NCBI RefSeq assembly: GCF_918797525.1 | Contig: NZ_OU963893.1 | Span: 124,001 to 188,000, forward strand | Direction: 5' to 3' | From: an unidentified bacterial endosymbiont | GTDB taxonomy: Bacteria; Pseudomonadota; Gammaproteobacteria; Enterobacterales; Enterobacteriaceae | Length of the DNA stretch: 64,000 nucleotides | Shown here: positions 30,997-39,558 of the stretch, piece after piece | How the letters are laid out: the number at the start of each line of letters is the position of its first letter | How positions within the stretch are numbered: the first letter of the stretch is position 1 | Program-made: the position numbers and the translations under genes | Notes under the pieces: model-generated | The model's database searches: none | The model's input: only the letters and a program-made list of their open reading frames with translations | Told to the model about the DNA's origin: nothing

Positions 30997-32685
30997 ATGG
31001 CACATTCGGGTACAACATCTACGAAGACGCGTTTTACTGGCGCGCAATTAATTGTTCATTTACTGGAGCGACAGGGCATCACCACGGTAGCGGGTATCCC
31101 CGGCGGGACAGTGCTTCCGCTGTATGATGCGTTAAGCCAAAGCAGCACAATCCGCCATGTGCTTGCCCGCCACGAGCAGGGGGCAGGGTTTATCGCACAG
31201 GGTATGGCGCGCACACAGGGCAAACCGGCGGTATGTCTGGCCTGTAGCGGGCCGGGCGCGACCAACCTGGTTACCGCCATCGCCGATGCGCGCCTCGACT
31301 CCATTCCGCTGATCTGCATTACCGGGCAGGTTCCCTCTTCGATGATTGGCACCGATGCGTTCCAGGAAGTGGACACCTACGGCATCTCTATCCCCATCAC
31401 CAAGCATAACTATTTAGTTCGCCATATTGCCGAGCTTCCTCAGGTTATCAGCGATGCATTCCGCATTGCGCAGTCCGGTCGCCCAGGCCCGGTGTGGATA
31501 GACATTCCCAAGGATGTCCAGACCGCAGAAATTGAACTTGACGTCCTCCCGGAGCCGGGCGCCCGTGCCGCGGCGCCGGAATTTAGCGCTGAAAGCGTGC
31601 GCGACGCGGCGGCCATGATTAATGCAGCGAAACGTCCGGTGCTGTATCTGGGCGGTGGTGCAATTAACGCCTGCGAAGCGGTGCGCCAGTTCGCGGAAAA
31701 AGCCAACCTGCCAACCACCATGACGCTGCTGGCACTAGGATTGTTGCCAAAGGCACACCCGCTGTCGCTCGGCATGTTGGGGATGCACGGCGCGCGCAGC
31801 ACCAATTATATTCTGCAAAAGGCTGATTTACTGATTGTTCTCGGTGCACGTTTTGATGACCGGGCGATTGGCAAAACCGAGCAGTTTTGCCCGAACGCTA
31901 AAATTCTTCACGTAGATATCGACCGCGCCGAGCTGGGTAAAATCAAACAGCCGCACGTCGCCATTCAGGGCGATATCGGCGAGGTACTGGCGCAACTGAT
32001 CCCCCAGACGGAGGCGACCGGCCGCGACGAGTGGCGGCAACAGGTTGCCGACCTGCAACGAGAGTTCCCGTGTGCGATCCCAACCGAGGGCGATCCGCTC
32101 TGTCACTACGGCCTGATTAACGCCGTTGCCGCCTGCGTAGACGACAGCGCAATTGTCACCACCGACGTGGGCCAGCATCAGATGTGGACCGCACAAGCCT
32201 ACCCGTTGAACCGTCCGCGTCAGTGGCTGACGTCCGGCGGTCTGGGCACCATGGGCTTTGGGCTGCCGGCGGCGGTCGGTGCGGCGCTCGCCAATCCAGA
32301 GCGTAAGGTTATCTGCTTCTCCGGCGACGGCAGCCTGATGATGAACATTCAGGAAATGGCGACTGCGGCCGAAAACCAGTTGGACGTGAAAATCATTCTG
32401 ATGAATAACCAGGCGCTGGGGCTGGTTCACCAGCAGCAGAGTCTGTTCTATAAACAGGGGGTGTTTGCCGCCACCTATCCGGGAATGATTAACTTCTTGC
32501 AGATTGCTGCCGGCTTTGGCCTGCACACCTGCGATCTGAATGCCGAAGCGGATCCCCACGCGGCGCTGCAGGCGGCTGTCTCTCGTCCTGGCCCGGCGCT
32601 GGTCCACGTGCGTATCGACCCAGAACAAAAAGTGTACCCGATGGTGCCGCCGGGAGCGGCAAATACTGAAATGGTGGGGGAATAA
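30997..32685 (+). CDS. ilvB: Acetohydroxyacid synthase I, large subunit
   Basis: This 562-residue ThDP enzyme makes acetolactate or acetohydroxybutyrate for branched-chain amino acid synthesis. The catalytic Glu is in VLARHEQGAGFIAQGMAR. The ThDP-binding motif is GDGSLMMNIQEMATAAENQL ending in MNNQ. An FAD-binding middle domain lies between them. It works with the ilvN subunit, which starts 3 bases after its stop, and is controlled by the ivbL attenuator. Confidence 0.97.
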   Translation: MAHSGTTSTKTRFTGAQLIVHLLERQGITTVAGIPGGTVLPLYDALSQSSTIRHVLARHEQGAGFIAQGMARTQGKPAVCLACSGPGATNLVTAIADARLDSIPLICITGQVPSSMIGTDAFQEVDTYGISIPITKHNYLVRHIAELPQVISDAFRIAQSGRPGPVWIDIPKDVQTAEIELDVLPEPGARAAAPEFSAESVRDAAAMINAAKRPVLYLGGGAINACEAVRQFAEKANLPTTMTLLALGLLPKAHPLSLGMLGMHGARSTNYILQKADLLIVLGARFDDRAIGKTEQFCPNAKILHVDIDRAELGKIKQPHVAIQGDIGEVLAQLIPQTEATGRDEWRQQVADLQREFPCAIPTEGDPLCHYGLINAVAACVDDSAIVTTDVGQHQMWTAQAYPLNRPRQWLTSGGLGTMGFGLPAAVGAALANPERKVICFSGDGSLMMNIQEMATAAENQLDVKIILMNNQALGLVHQQQSLFYKQGVFAATYPGMINFLQIAAGFGLHTCDLNAEADPHAALQAAVSRPGPALVHVRIDPEQKVYPMVPPGAANTEMVGE

Positions 32686-32688
32686 GCT

Positions 32689-32976
32689 ATGCAAAAACAA
32701 TGTGATAACGTCATTCTGGAACTCACCGTTCGCAACCACCCCGGCGTAATGACCCACGTCTGCGGGCTATTTGCCCGTCGCGCGTTTAATGTTGAAGGCA
32801 TACTTTGTCTGCCGATACAGGGCAGCGAGCATAGCCGCATCTGGCTGCTGGTTAATGATGACCAGCGCCTGGAACAGATGATGGCGCAGATAGATAAGCT
32901 ACAGGATGTCACCAACGTGGTGCGTAACCAGTCCGATCCCACCATGTTTAACAAAATTGCGGTGTTCTTCGAGTAA
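32689..32976 (+). CDS. ilvN: Acetohydroxyacid synthase I, small regulatory subunit
   Basis: The 95-residue ACT-domain subunit ([20 protein letters not shown]) confers valine feedback inhibition on IlvB. The motif [22 protein letters not shown] is typical of the family. Length and position match E. coli IlvN. Confidence 0.96.
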   Translation: MQKQCDNVILELTVRNHPGVMTHVCGLFARRAFNVEGILCLPIQGSEHSRIWLLVNDDQRLEQMMAQIDKLQDVTNVVRNQSDPTMFNKIAVFFE

Positions 32977-32992
32977 ACCGCTTTGCCTGATT

Positions 32993-33020
32993 AGCCCGGT
33001 AGCGACCGGGCTTTTTCGTC
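32993..33020 (+). terminator. Intrinsic terminator after ilvN
   Basis: AGCCCGGT (32993-33000) pairs with ACCGGGCT (33005-33012), followed by TTTTT. It ends the ilvBN transcript. Confidence 0.9.
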
Positions 33021-33133
33021 TCTTTCCCCGACCTTTACTCCGCTTTACACACTTGCCACGCAGCATGCTCTACAGTGTTTTTTGCTGCCGCCTTTCGTGC
33101 AGCCTTAGCCCCTTTTGCTAACGGAGAGCTTGC

Positions 33134-34138
33134 ATGTTGACCCGACGATTGTCCTGCCTTGCACTATTGATGGCGCTGGCATCCCCCGCGATGGCCGCGG
33201 ACGCCCCTGCCTACGGTGAAAAGCTGGAAGGTTTTGACTACGGCTGGCCGGTAAAACACATTACCTTTACCTCTCAAAATCAGTCTCTGGATATGGCTTA
33301 CCTGGACGTAAAGCCGGAAAAACCCAACGGCCGCACCGTGGTGTTGATGCACGGTAAAAACTTCTGCGCCGGCACCTGGGGCGGCACGATCCGCGCGCTT
33401 TCAGCCAGCGGATATCGGGTGATCGCACCCGACCAGATCGGCTTCTGTAAATCCACCAAGCCGGAGCGGTATCAGTACAGCTTCCAGCAACTGGCGGATA
33501 ACACCCACGCGCTGCTGAAATCGCTCGGCGTCGATCGCGTCACGGTGATCGGGCACTCGACCGGCGGCATGCTGGCAACCCGCTACGCGTTGATGTGGCC
33601 GCAGCAGGTGGAACAACTGGTAATGGTGAACCCGATTGGTCTGGAGGACTGGAAAGCGCGCGGCGTGCCGCATATCACCGTCGATCAATGGTATCAGCGC
33701 GAGCTGAAAGTCAGCGCCGACGGCATTCGTCAGTATGAGAAAAATACTTACTACGCCGGGGAGTGGAAGCCGGAATACGAGCGCTGGGTCACCATGCTCG
33801 CCGGGCTGAATAACGGCCCAGGCAAAGCGCGTGTAGCCTGGAACTCGGCGCTACTGTACGACATGATCTATACCCAGCCGGTTATCTATGAATTTAGCGA
33901 GCTGAAGATGCCGGTATTATTGATGATCGGCACGAAGGACAACACCGCCATCGGTAAAGACCTCGCCCCACCGGCGATCCGCAAGACGCTCGGCAACTAC
34001 GCGGTACTGGGAAAAGAGACGGAGAAACGCATTCCGCACGCGACGCTGGTCGAGTTTAACGACATGGGCCACGCGCCGCAGATGCAGGATCCTGAGCGCT
34101 TTCACGAGGCGTTGCTCAAAGGGCTTCAGGCGCGCTGA
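33134..34138 (+). CDS. Exported alpha/beta hydrolase
   Basis: This 334-residue protein has a signal peptide (MLTRRLSCLALLMALASPAM AADA) and an alpha/beta-hydrolase fold. The oxyanion region VVLMHGKNFCAGTW, nucleophile elbow VIGHSTGGMLATR and His motif NDMGHAPQMQDPE are all visible. It resembles periplasmic epoxide-hydrolase or haloalkane-dehalogenase relatives, but the substrate cannot be assigned. It replaces the uhp genes that follow ilvN in E. coli and has its own AACGGAGAG ribosome site. Confidence 0.85.
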   Translation: MLTRRLSCLALLMALASPAMAADAPAYGEKLEGFDYGWPVKHITFTSQNQSLDMAYLDVKPEKPNGRTVVLMHGKNFCAGTWGGTIRALSASGYRVIAPDQIGFCKSTKPERYQYSFQQLADNTHALLKSLGVDRVTVIGHSTGGMLATRYALMWPQQVEQLVMVNPIGLEDWKARGVPHITVDQWYQRELKVSADGIRQYEKNTYYAGEWKPEYERWVTMLAGLNNGPGKARVAWNSALLYDMIYTQPVIYEFSELKMPVLLMIGTKDNTAIGKDLAPPAIRKTLGNYAVLGKETEKRIPHATLVEFNDMGHAPQMQDPERFHEALLKGLQAR

Positions 34139-34270
34139 CTCGTCTCCAGCAACAGCCCGCGCAGCCATATCTGCGCGGGGTTGTCGCGCCTGGCGTGCAG
34201 CTTTTTTTCAGCAAGCTTAGCGCCAGCGTGCGTTTCTCGCTATGATGAGCAGCTATTCTAAGGAGAACGC

Positions 34271-34723
34271 ATGGTCTGGATAATGCTGGCAACGCTTGCC
34301 GTGGTGTTTGTGGTTGGGTTTCGCATTCTTACCTCGGATTCTCGCCGTGCGATCAAACGGTTAAGCGAGCGACTGGGGGTGCCCCTGGTTCCGGTTGAGT
34401 CCATGATTGACCAGTTCGGGAAAACATCCGGAAACGAGTTTATCCGCTACCTTGAGCGCCCCGACGAGGCCCACCTGCAAAATGCCGCTCAGGTAGTGTT
34501 GATCTGGCAGGTTTGTATCGTTAACGGCAGCGAAGAGAATCTACACGCCTGGCACCGACTGCTGCGAAAAGCCCGTCTTGCCGCGCCAATCACTGACGCG
34601 CAGATCCGTCTTGCGCTCGGTTTTATGCGCGAAATGGAACCCGATCCCCAGGAACTTAACGCCTTCCAGTTGCGCTATAACCAGCTCTTCCTGCCGGAAG
34701 AGGGCGTGATTTATCTGCACTGA
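34271..34723 (+). CDS. yicN: DUF1198 protein YicN
   Basis: The 150-residue protein starts MVWIMLATLAVVFVVGFRIL, an N-terminal membrane anchor, followed by a soluble helical domain. Length and sequence match E. coli YicN, of unknown function. It precedes nepI as in E. coli. Confidence 0.88.
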   Translation: MVWIMLATLAVVFVVGFRILTSDSRRAIKRLSERLGVPLVPVESMIDQFGKTSGNEFIRYLERPDEAHLQNAAQVVLIWQVCIVNGSEENLHAWHRLLRKARLAAPITDAQIRLALGFMREMEPDPQELNAFQLRYNQLFLPEEGVIYLH

Positions 34724-34825
34724 TAACTTCAAAAAACTGCAAAAGTTGTCAAATCGTTAAATTCGTCACACTTTTGATGATAAACTGCGCGACTTTTCCG
34801 CCCGTTTTTTATCTCAGGTGATGCC

Positions 34826-36016
34826 ATGACAGAACATATCTAACCCACGACCCCACCGCAGGCCAAAGAGGTTTCTCGCCCCAACTGGTCGGCGGTTTTC
34901 TCCGTGGCGTTTTGCGTTGCCTGCCTGATTACCGTAGAGTTTTTGCCGGTGAGTCTGCTGACGCCGATGGCGCAGGATCTGGGTATTTCCGAGGGCGTTG
35001 CCGGGCAGTCCGTGACCGTCACCGCCTTCGTGGCGATGTTCGCCAGCCTGTTTATCACCCAGGCGATCGGCGCCATTGACCGTCGCAAAGTGGTCATTCT
35101 GTTCAGCGTGCTGCTAACGCTCTCCTGCCTGCTGGTCTCGTTCGCTGAAAGCTTCACCCTGCTGTTGCTCGGCCGCGCCTGTCTGGGGTTAGGGCTCGGC
35201 GGCTTCTGGGCGATGTCGGCCTCGCTCACCATGCGCCTGGTGCCCGCGCGTACGGTGCCTAAAGCGCTCTCCGTCATCTTCGGCGCGGTCTCTATCGCGC
35301 TGGTGATTGCCGCGCCGCTGGGCAGCTTCCTCGGCGGGATTATCGGCTGGCGTAACGTGTTCAACGCGGCGGCGGTGATGGGGCTCCTGTGCATTATCTG
35401 GTTATGGAAAGCGCTACCGTCTCTGCCGGGTGAAGCGGCGCACCACAAACAGAACATGTTCGCGCTGCTGAAACGCCCTGGTGTGATGGCGGGGATGACG
35501 GCGATCTTTATGGCCTTTGCCGGGCAGTTTGCCTTCTTTACCTACATCCGGCCGGTGTTTATGACCATGGCGGGCTTTGATGTGGACGGCCTGACGCTGG
35601 TGCTGCTGAGCTTCGGTATTGCCAGCTTTATCGGTACTTCGCTGTCGTCTCAGTTCCTGAAACGCTCCCTGAAGATGGCGCTGGCGGGTGCGCCGCTGGT
35701 GCTGGCCATCAGCGCGGCGGTGCTGGTGCTGTGGGGCAGCGATAAGTGGGTGGCTTCGGCAGTGGCGATTATCTGGGGCTTTGCCTTTGCGCTGGTGCCG
35801 GTGGGCTGGTCAACGTGGATCACCCGATCGCTTGCCGATCAGGCGGAAAAAGCCGGGTCGATTCAGGTGGCGGTGATCCAGCTGGCCAACACCTGCGGCG
35901 CGGCCGTGGGCGGTGTGGCGCTTGATCATATGGGGCTGACGTCACCGCTGGTGATCTCCGGCACCCTGATGCTGCTGACCGCGCTGCTGGTGGCGGGGAA
36001 GGTTAAGACGCGCTGA
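34826..36016 (+). pseudogene. nepI: Purine ribonucleoside efflux pump NepI with a stop at codon 6
   Basis: The MFS exporter is recognisable throughout ([55 protein letters not shown]). The natural ATG at 34826 reads M-T-E-H-I and then meets TAA at 34841-34843. The frame then continues open through [20 protein letters not shown] into the transporter. The remaining open frame from GTG at 34904 (370 residues) starts inside the first membrane helix. So the gene is a nonsense allele, or produces an N-terminally shortened protein by reinitiation. Confidence 0.85.
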
Positions 36017-36083
36017 TTGATAAAAGTCACCTCATCGATATACTTGTACCGTAACTTGTACCGTAACTTGTACAGGAGGAAAT

Positions 36084-36360
36084 ATGCAGGTTGTGACTTT
36101 TACCGAAGCACGAAGCCGACATCAAAGATGTGTTGGACGACGTGAATGACAACGTGGAGACCACCATCATCAGCCACCGAAACGGGGGTGATGCGGTGGT
36201 GATGTCTTTACAGCACTACAACTTGATGATGGAAACCATCCATCTGATAAGTTCGCCTGCCAATGCCAGTCGATTGATGGGGTCAATCGCACAGGTAAAC
36301 ACCGGAAAAATCACGCAGAGGGATCTGATAGATGACCTGGCGACTGATTTGGACCGATAA
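36084..36360 (+). pseudogene. YefM/Phd-family antitoxin, frameshifted
   Basis: Behind an AGGAGGAA ribosome site, the ATG at 36084 encodes MQVVTFTEARSR. One extra base near 36119 then shifts the frame. The correct continuation (DVLDDVNDNVETTIISHRNG, GDAVVMSLQHYNLMMETIHL, SSPANASRLM) lies in the +1 frame at 36130-36360. The sequence is typical of YefM antitoxins. It overlaps the decayed toxin gene. Confidence 0.75.
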
Positions 36361-36549
36361 CGGCTGGGATGATTACCTGTGGTGGCAGGAGCAGGATAAG
36401 AAAACGCTTCGATGGGCTGGGTAAGCCGAGCCACTTAAAGGTAATCTTTCCGGATACTGGTCCCGCCGAATCAATGATACTGACCGTCTGGTTTACGGGG
36501 TGCCGGATAGCGCTCTCACGATTTTAATGTGCCGCTATCACTATTATTC
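36332..36549 (+). pseudogene. YoeB-family RNase toxin, internal deletion
   Basis: The ATG at 36332 gives MTWRLIWTDNGWDDYLWWQE, the YoeB start. After DKKT a deletion of roughly 16 codons and a frame change join to [35 protein letters not shown] and CRYHY in another frame. YoeB cleaves mRNA at the ribosome; this copy cannot be full length. The neighbouring 36017-36083 contains a threefold GTACCGTAACTT-like repeat, possibly the old operator. Confidence 0.75.
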
Positions 36550-36554
36550 GTCGT

Positions 36555-37460
36555 TCACGCCGATGCCTTCACCCGTCTTCTTGAATCCATCGAAATCAAT
36601 ACTACCGACGATACAATCAGCAGCGTTCCCAGCCAGTCCGGCAGGGTAAACGCCACGCCCAGCAGCAGCACCGACAATAACGCGCTGCTCAGCGGTTCGG
36701 CGCAGCTCAGAATGCTCGCCTTCGGCCCGCCAATCATCTGCGCGCCTTTCAGATACAGGCTGAACGTCAGCGCGGTGCCAATCACCACCAGATAGAAAAA
36801 CACCAGCAGCAGGCTGCCGTCGATCACAAAGGCGGTCCCGCGTCCGGCATAGAACGGCGTAAGCATTACCCCCGCAATTAACATACTCCAGCCGACAATC
36901 GGCAGCGTGCCGTAGCGGGCGATCAACGTTGACGGATAGGTTGTATAAAACGCGGCGGCAAACGCCGAGGCAATGCCGAAGAACAGCGCGGCAGGCGAGA
37001 TGGAGAGCGAGGTGGGGTCGCCGTGGGTGACCAACAGGAACGTACCGATCAATGAGGTCATAATCGCGGACAACACAAAAATACCAGGGCGCTTTTTCCG
37101 CGCCAGCGCGAACCACGCCACGATAATCGTCGGCGACAGGAACTGCAGCACGGTGGCGGTTGCAGCGTTAGATTTCTCTATCGTCAGCAGGAAGGTGAGC
37201 TGCACCGTGAGCGCGCCGACCAGCGAGAAAATCAGCAGGCTGATGGCGTCTTTGCGATGTTTGATGACCGAGAAAATCTTGTCGCCGTGAACGAAGGATA
37301 AGGTCAGGAGGATAACGCCGGTAAACAGCAGGCGAACCATGGTCAGGTACGGTGAAGAAATATGGCTTTTCTCCATGATATACTGCGCGCAAACCCCTGA
37401 GCTGCCCCATAAAACGGCGGCGATCAGCACGTTTAGCATCCCTTTACGTGTAGAACCCAT
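36555..37460 (-). CDS. yicL: EamA-family inner-membrane transporter YicL
   Basis: The 301-residue protein starts [20 protein letters not shown] at 37460 and shows ten membrane helices in two EamA repeats. It closely matches E. coli YicL. The open frame extends 120 codons upstream only through the antisense of the LacI remnant, so that extension is not real. Substrate is unknown. Confidence 0.9.
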   Translation of the reverse strand: MGSTRKGMLNVLIAAVLWGSSGVCAQYIMEKSHISSPYLTMVRLLFTGVILLTLSFVHGDKIFSVIKHRKDAISLLIFSLVGALTVQLTFLLTIEKSNAATATVLQFLSPTIIVAWFALARKKRPGIFVLSAIMTSLIGTFLLVTHGDPTSLSISPAALFFGIASAFAAAFYTTYPSTLIARYGTLPIVGWSMLIAGVMLTPFYAGRGTAFVIDGSLLLVFFYLVVIGTALTFSLYLKGAQMIGGPKASILSCAEPLSSALLSVLLLGVAFTLPDWLGTLLIVSSVVLISMDSRRRVKASA

Positions 37461-37541
37461 TTTCTCCCCTGCTATGTTGTCGTTAATTCGGTCAACAGCA
37501 TAGCATGATAGCGTGCGGCCTGATGCTCCCACTCCGGCCCC

Positions 37542-38152
37542 ATGGCCGTCGTGGTTCATCCAGAAGTCATCGTTAATGCCCTGCTGCGGACGCTGGTGGA
37601 AGTCACGACCGGCCCAGAAGTAGGCGTTTGGGTTGGAGGCCATAACGTCATCATGGTCGACTGTATGGCGTCTGATAATCCCAATAGCGTTCAGTTCGAT
37701 CATGCCTTTGCTGCCGAAACGGCCTGTAACTACCTCACCTGCCAGGGTCGCCGCCAGATTGCTCTGATCCACCCTCAGGGTAGCGGTTTTGCCGAGCAGG
37801 TGCTGCTGGGTTATAAACACGCGCTGGAGAAAAATTTCCCGCCTTTTAATCGCAACCTGGTCTTTATGGACGCCACATCCTCTTCAACGCGCTGCTGGTG
37901 GCCGACGAGCAGGAAGCCCAGCGGGTGATCCCGCAACTGCAGGCGTTTAATAAATCGGTGCCGGACGACATTATGGTCTTCAGCCTCGGTGGTTCACTGC
38001 AGCTATCGGGCATTCCGGTGATCCCGGCCATTGAGTATTCCATGGACGCGATGGCGGCGCGCATCGTGAGCTGGTTGAACGCAAAAATGCAGATGCTGGG
38101 GTCCTACGTTCTGCGTGGCGATCTCATTATTCCGGAGATCCGTAAGCGATAG
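37542..38152 (+). pseudogene. LacI-family regulator remnant
   Basis: Two overlapping frames encode a LacI-type effector domain: [20 protein letters not shown] and [20 protein letters not shown] in the first, then LVADEQEAQRVIPQL, FSLGGSLQLSGIPVIPAIEY and SYVLRGDLIIPEIRKR in the second. The shift is near 37870. The N-terminal HTH and hinge are absent, so the remnant cannot bind DNA as a repressor. Confidence 0.75.
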
Positions 38153-38193
38153 AAACGCGTGAAGCTCAAGCCTCACGCTGATTCGCAATCGCG

Positions 38194-39558
38194 TTACTGA
38201 ATCCCCCCGCCGAGCGATTGCCACAGGGTAATGCGGTTTTCCAGGTCGGTTTGCTGTAAGGCGATCAATGAGGATTGCGCCGACCACAGCGACCGCTGCG
38301 CAGTCAGTACCGTCAGGTAATTACCCGCCCCCGCCTGATAACTGCGGGTCGCCACATCCAGCGTTTTCTGTTCTGCCGCGACATATTCACGCTGGGCATC
38401 AAGCTGCTCGCTCAGCGTTTCACGGCGCGCCAGCGCATTGGCGACATCTTTAAACGCACTCTGGATCGCCTTCTCGTAGGTGGCGATCAGTCCCTTCTTC
38501 TCTGCTTGCGCGTAGCGTAACTGTGCCATATTGTTGCCGCCGCTAAACAGCGGCAGGGTGATGGACGGCGCGAACGACCAGATCTTCATCCCGTGGCTGA
38601 ACAGCGATGAGAGCGAGTCGCTGCCGACGCCCGCGCTGGCGGTGAGCGAAATGCTCGGGAAGAAGTTAGCGCGCGCGGCACCGATGTTGGCGTTAGCGCT
38701 CAGCAGGTTATGCTCGGCCTCCTGAATATCCGGACGACGCAGCAAGGTGCTGGAACTGACTCCCGCCGGAATTAACGTGATGGCGTTATCGCTCAGGCTC
38801 TCCAGCGTGCCGGGCAACAAGTTTTCCGGTACCGTATCGCCCGCCAGCAGGTTGAGGGCATTTTTGTCCTGCATCACCAGCGTCCGGTAGCTTGCCACGC
38901 TGGCCCGCGCCTGCTGATAAACCGCCATTGCTGAGCTGACGTCCGTTGCGGCCACCACGCCCACTTCCTGCTGACGCTTAACAATTTTGAGCGAATGCGC
39001 CGCGCTTTGCAGGGTGGATTTCGCCAGCGCCAGATTGCTGTTATCCGCCGCCAGGGTTACCCAGGCGATGGTCAGTTCGCTGACCATCGTCAGGCGGGTA
39101 TTTTGTGCGGTGAACTCGCTGGCAAGCCAGGTTTCACGCGCCGCGCGGGTCAGGCTCTGGTTGCGGCCAAACAGATCCAGCTCGAAGCTGGAGACCGCAC
39201 CGTTGGCCTCATCGCTTGACGCGACGCCGCTCGCCAGCGTACGGCTGCGGCTGTGGCTCAGTTCCGCATCCAGCGTCGGGAACAATGACGAGCGCGTTTC
39301 GCCGAACTGGGCGCGGGCGGTGTCAATATCCGCAATCGCTTTTTGCACGTCGCGGTTGCTGTTGAGCGCCATCGTCACCACGCCTTTCAGGCGCGCATCG
39401 TTCATCACCTGCTGCCACTGGCTCACTACCGCCGTGGCTTCGCCGTGCGTGCCCGGCAACGTCGCCGGGACGGGCGCATCCGGGCGTTGATAGGTTGGAT
39501 CTAATGAAACACAGCCTGCGCTCAGCAGGGCTAAGACTAAAACAGAGACGCGAAACAT
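38194..39558 (-). CDS. eefC: Outer-membrane efflux lipoprotein (EefC-like, NodT family)
   Basis: The 454-residue TolC-like channel has a lipoprotein signal (LVLALLSAGCVSLDPTYQRP) and two OEP repeats. It would complete a tripartite RND pump with the two upstream genes, whose order adaptor-permease-channel matches EefABC of Klebsiella aerogenes. The eef name rests on remembered similarity and gene order. It starts at the permease stop (ATG overlap at 39558). Confidence 0.75.
   Translation of the reverse strand: MFRVSVLVLALLSAGCVSLDPTYQRPDAPVPATLPGTHGEATAVVSQWQQVMNDARLKGVVTMALNSNRDVQKAIADIDTARAQFGETRSSLFPTLDAELSHSRSRTLASGVASSDEANGAVSSFELDLFGRNQSLTRAARETWLASEFTAQNTRLTMVSELTIAWVTLAADNSNLALAKSTLQSAAHSLKIVKRQQEVGVVAATDVSSAMAVYQQARASVASYRTLVMQDKNALNLLAGDTVPENLLPGTLESLSDNAITLIPAGVSSSTLLRRPDIQEAEHNLLSANANIGAARANFFPSISLTASAGVGSDSLSSLFSHGMKIWSFAPSITLPLFSGGNNMAQLRYAQAEKKGLIATYEKAIQSAFKDVANALARRETLSEQLDAQREYVAAEQKTLDVATRSYQAGAGNYLTVLTAQRSLWSAQSSLIALQQTDLENRITLWQSLGGGIQ

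Noticed and set aside
31828..32757. 309-codon minus-strand frame
   Set aside because: Antisense to ilvB/ilvN.
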